Source: CAZEGC01 sp964511635 (GTDB lineage Bacteria; Patescibacteriota; Saccharimonadia; Saccharimonadales; Saccharimonadaceae). Taken from it: DNA of 39,147 nt. The notes under the pieces were generated by a model. That model did not search any database and had not been told where the DNA came from. It saw only the letters and a list, made by a program, of their open reading frames with translations. The position numbers were made by a program, and so were the translations under genes. Of the stretch, positions 38,744-39,147 are shown in pieces. The DNA is taken from contig CAZEGC010000004.1 in NCBI GenBank assembly GCA_964511635.1, positions 1-39,147 of the forward strand, written 5' to 3'. How positions within the stretch are numbered: position 1 is the first letter of the stretch; every line of letters starts with the position of its first letter.

Positions 38744-39147
38744 CTAATCCCGGGCGACCCGGAACCCAAGGTTACTGCTCGCGTGACCGGGCGCACGGTT
38801 CAAGCCCAACGTGAAGACACCAGCATTGCCGCCAGGGCTCCAGTGGCCGCCGCGACGGAAAGCGCGAAGCGCTGTCTGGCTACTGTCTGAATAAAGACGC
38901 CCTATACTCTGGCTACTATTCCAGCTACTAGCAGCTGGTGTGCCGAAGGCTGGGAATGGGTTAGGGCTGAGGCCACCGGTGCCGGCTGTTGCGCTGTGAT
39001 TGTAGTCGGTCCAGCCGAGGCCGCTGGTGCCTGGCTGGTTGCCAGCTGTCTGTCCATCCGTCCACTCGTATACATTCCCCGCAAAGTCCCATATAACCTC
39101 ACCGTTAGATAGGGTGAGGGTTCTTCTCTGTTCACTGGGTGCGGCGT
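38744..39147 (-). CDS. DGR target protein, FGE/C-type-lectin fold, 5' end outside window
   Basis: The C-terminal 133 residues are visible. SNGEVIWDFAGNVYEWTDGQ is the conserved turn of formylglycine-generating-enzyme (FGE-sulfatase) folds, the C-type-lectin-like scaffold used by many DGR target proteins. The end, ALRAFRRGGHWSPGGNAGVF then TLGLNRAPGHASSNLGFRVA and RD, is encoded by the variable repeat and forms the ligand-binding face in this fold. Ten residues differ from the template-encoded version, nine through adenine changes (for example N to H, N to P, N to G, N to R). The protein is probably exported and binds a variable ligand; the N-terminus that would show this is not in the window. 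Stop TAG is at 38744-38746. Confidence 0.9.
   Translation of the reverse strand, partial: AAPSEQRRTLTLSNGEVIWDFAGNVYEWTDGQTAGNQPGTSGLGWTDYNHSATAGTGGLSPNPFPAFGTPAASSWNSSQSIGRLYSDSSQTALRAFRRGGHWSPGGNAGVFTLGLNRAPGHASSNLGFRVARD
38750..38873 (-). repeat. DGR variable repeat (VR)
   Basis: The partner of TR 37531-37654, offset by 1219 bp. It ends 3 nt before the target gene's stop codon. The A-free 3' end (minus-strand TTGGGTTCCGGGTCGCCCGG) is identical to the TR and would be the homing anchor. Confidence 0.95.

Noticed and set aside
38902..39135. Minus-strand frame starting MNREEPSPYL
   Set aside because: It is out of frame with the target protein. The other frame gives the conserved WDFAGNVYEWT turn and continues into the variable repeat.
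1..39147. CRISPR array or prophage
   Set aside because: I saw no regularly spaced direct repeats and no phage structural or integrase genes; the holin-named protein is a common chromosomal membrane family.

Overview
The window is a dense, mostly minus-strand stretch of a bacterial chromosome. It most likely comes from a Candidate Phyla Radiation genome close to Candidatus Saccharibacteria (TM7). This is inferred from gene content and protein style, not from a marker-gene tree: small single-domain proteins, many start codons only 6-9 nt behind a TATAAT-like box, tRNAs with encoded CCA, GH37 trehalase, LigA and UvrC without their usual metal-binding cysteines, prepilin-like surface proteins, and a diversity-generating retroelement (DGR). 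UGA is read as stop throughout.

Layout. Positions 1-1130: end of a tRNA-Ala, a small CBU_0592-like membrane protein and an RRM RNA-binding protein with a long leader. 1146-5676: minus-strand run lemA, htpX, a multi-pass membrane protein, ligA. 5764-11811: tRNA-Leu(UAA), tRNA-Cys and two tandem paralogous giant proteins, each a prepilin/PilX-like N-terminus plus 14 cysteine-paired RCC1 repeats; a decayed tRNA-Cys piece shows the unit was duplicated. 11998-13698: a membrane-anchored vWA protein and a membrane-anchored partner. 13946-14981: a divergent HxlR-type regulator and NADP/F420-type oxidoreductase pair. 15077-17431: tRNA-Gly with a broken copy, tRNA-Phe, an SPFH protein and D-Ala-D-Ala ligase. 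17466-22279: rarA, trehalase (interrupted by an assembly gap) and typA. 22417-22792: tRNA-Val and tRNA-Leu(GAG). 22835-26522: minus operon M24 peptidase, holin-like membrane protein, secG, ABC solute-binding protein. 26597-37320: FISUMP pseudopilin, uvrC, an odd small cassette, trhO, rplY (L25/Ctc), a VTT-family membrane protein, uvrA, a small membrane protein, sbcB-like exonuclease I and a coiled-coil protein.

37374-39147 (window edge): the most notable system, a DGR. A 124-bp template repeat (37531-37654) matches a variable repeat (38750-38873) at the 3' end of a formylglycine-generating-enzyme-fold target gene. Of 14 differences, 12 fall at template adenines. An Avd-like four-helix protein and a reverse transcriptase lie between the repeats. 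The RT, as assembled, lacks its fingers and half of its palm and carries a frameshift. The template is transcribed away from the RT and has its own terminator.

How it fits together: much of the window is DNA repair and replication (LigA, RarA, UvrA, UvrC, ExoI), translation (seven tRNAs, TypA, L25, TrhO) and envelope or secretion functions (LemA, HtpX, SecG, SPFH, SBP). Its accessory content is surface-display machinery (RCC1 pilins, vWA protein, FISUMP pilin, DGR target), which would suit a host-attached or particle-attached cell. That lifestyle is inference.
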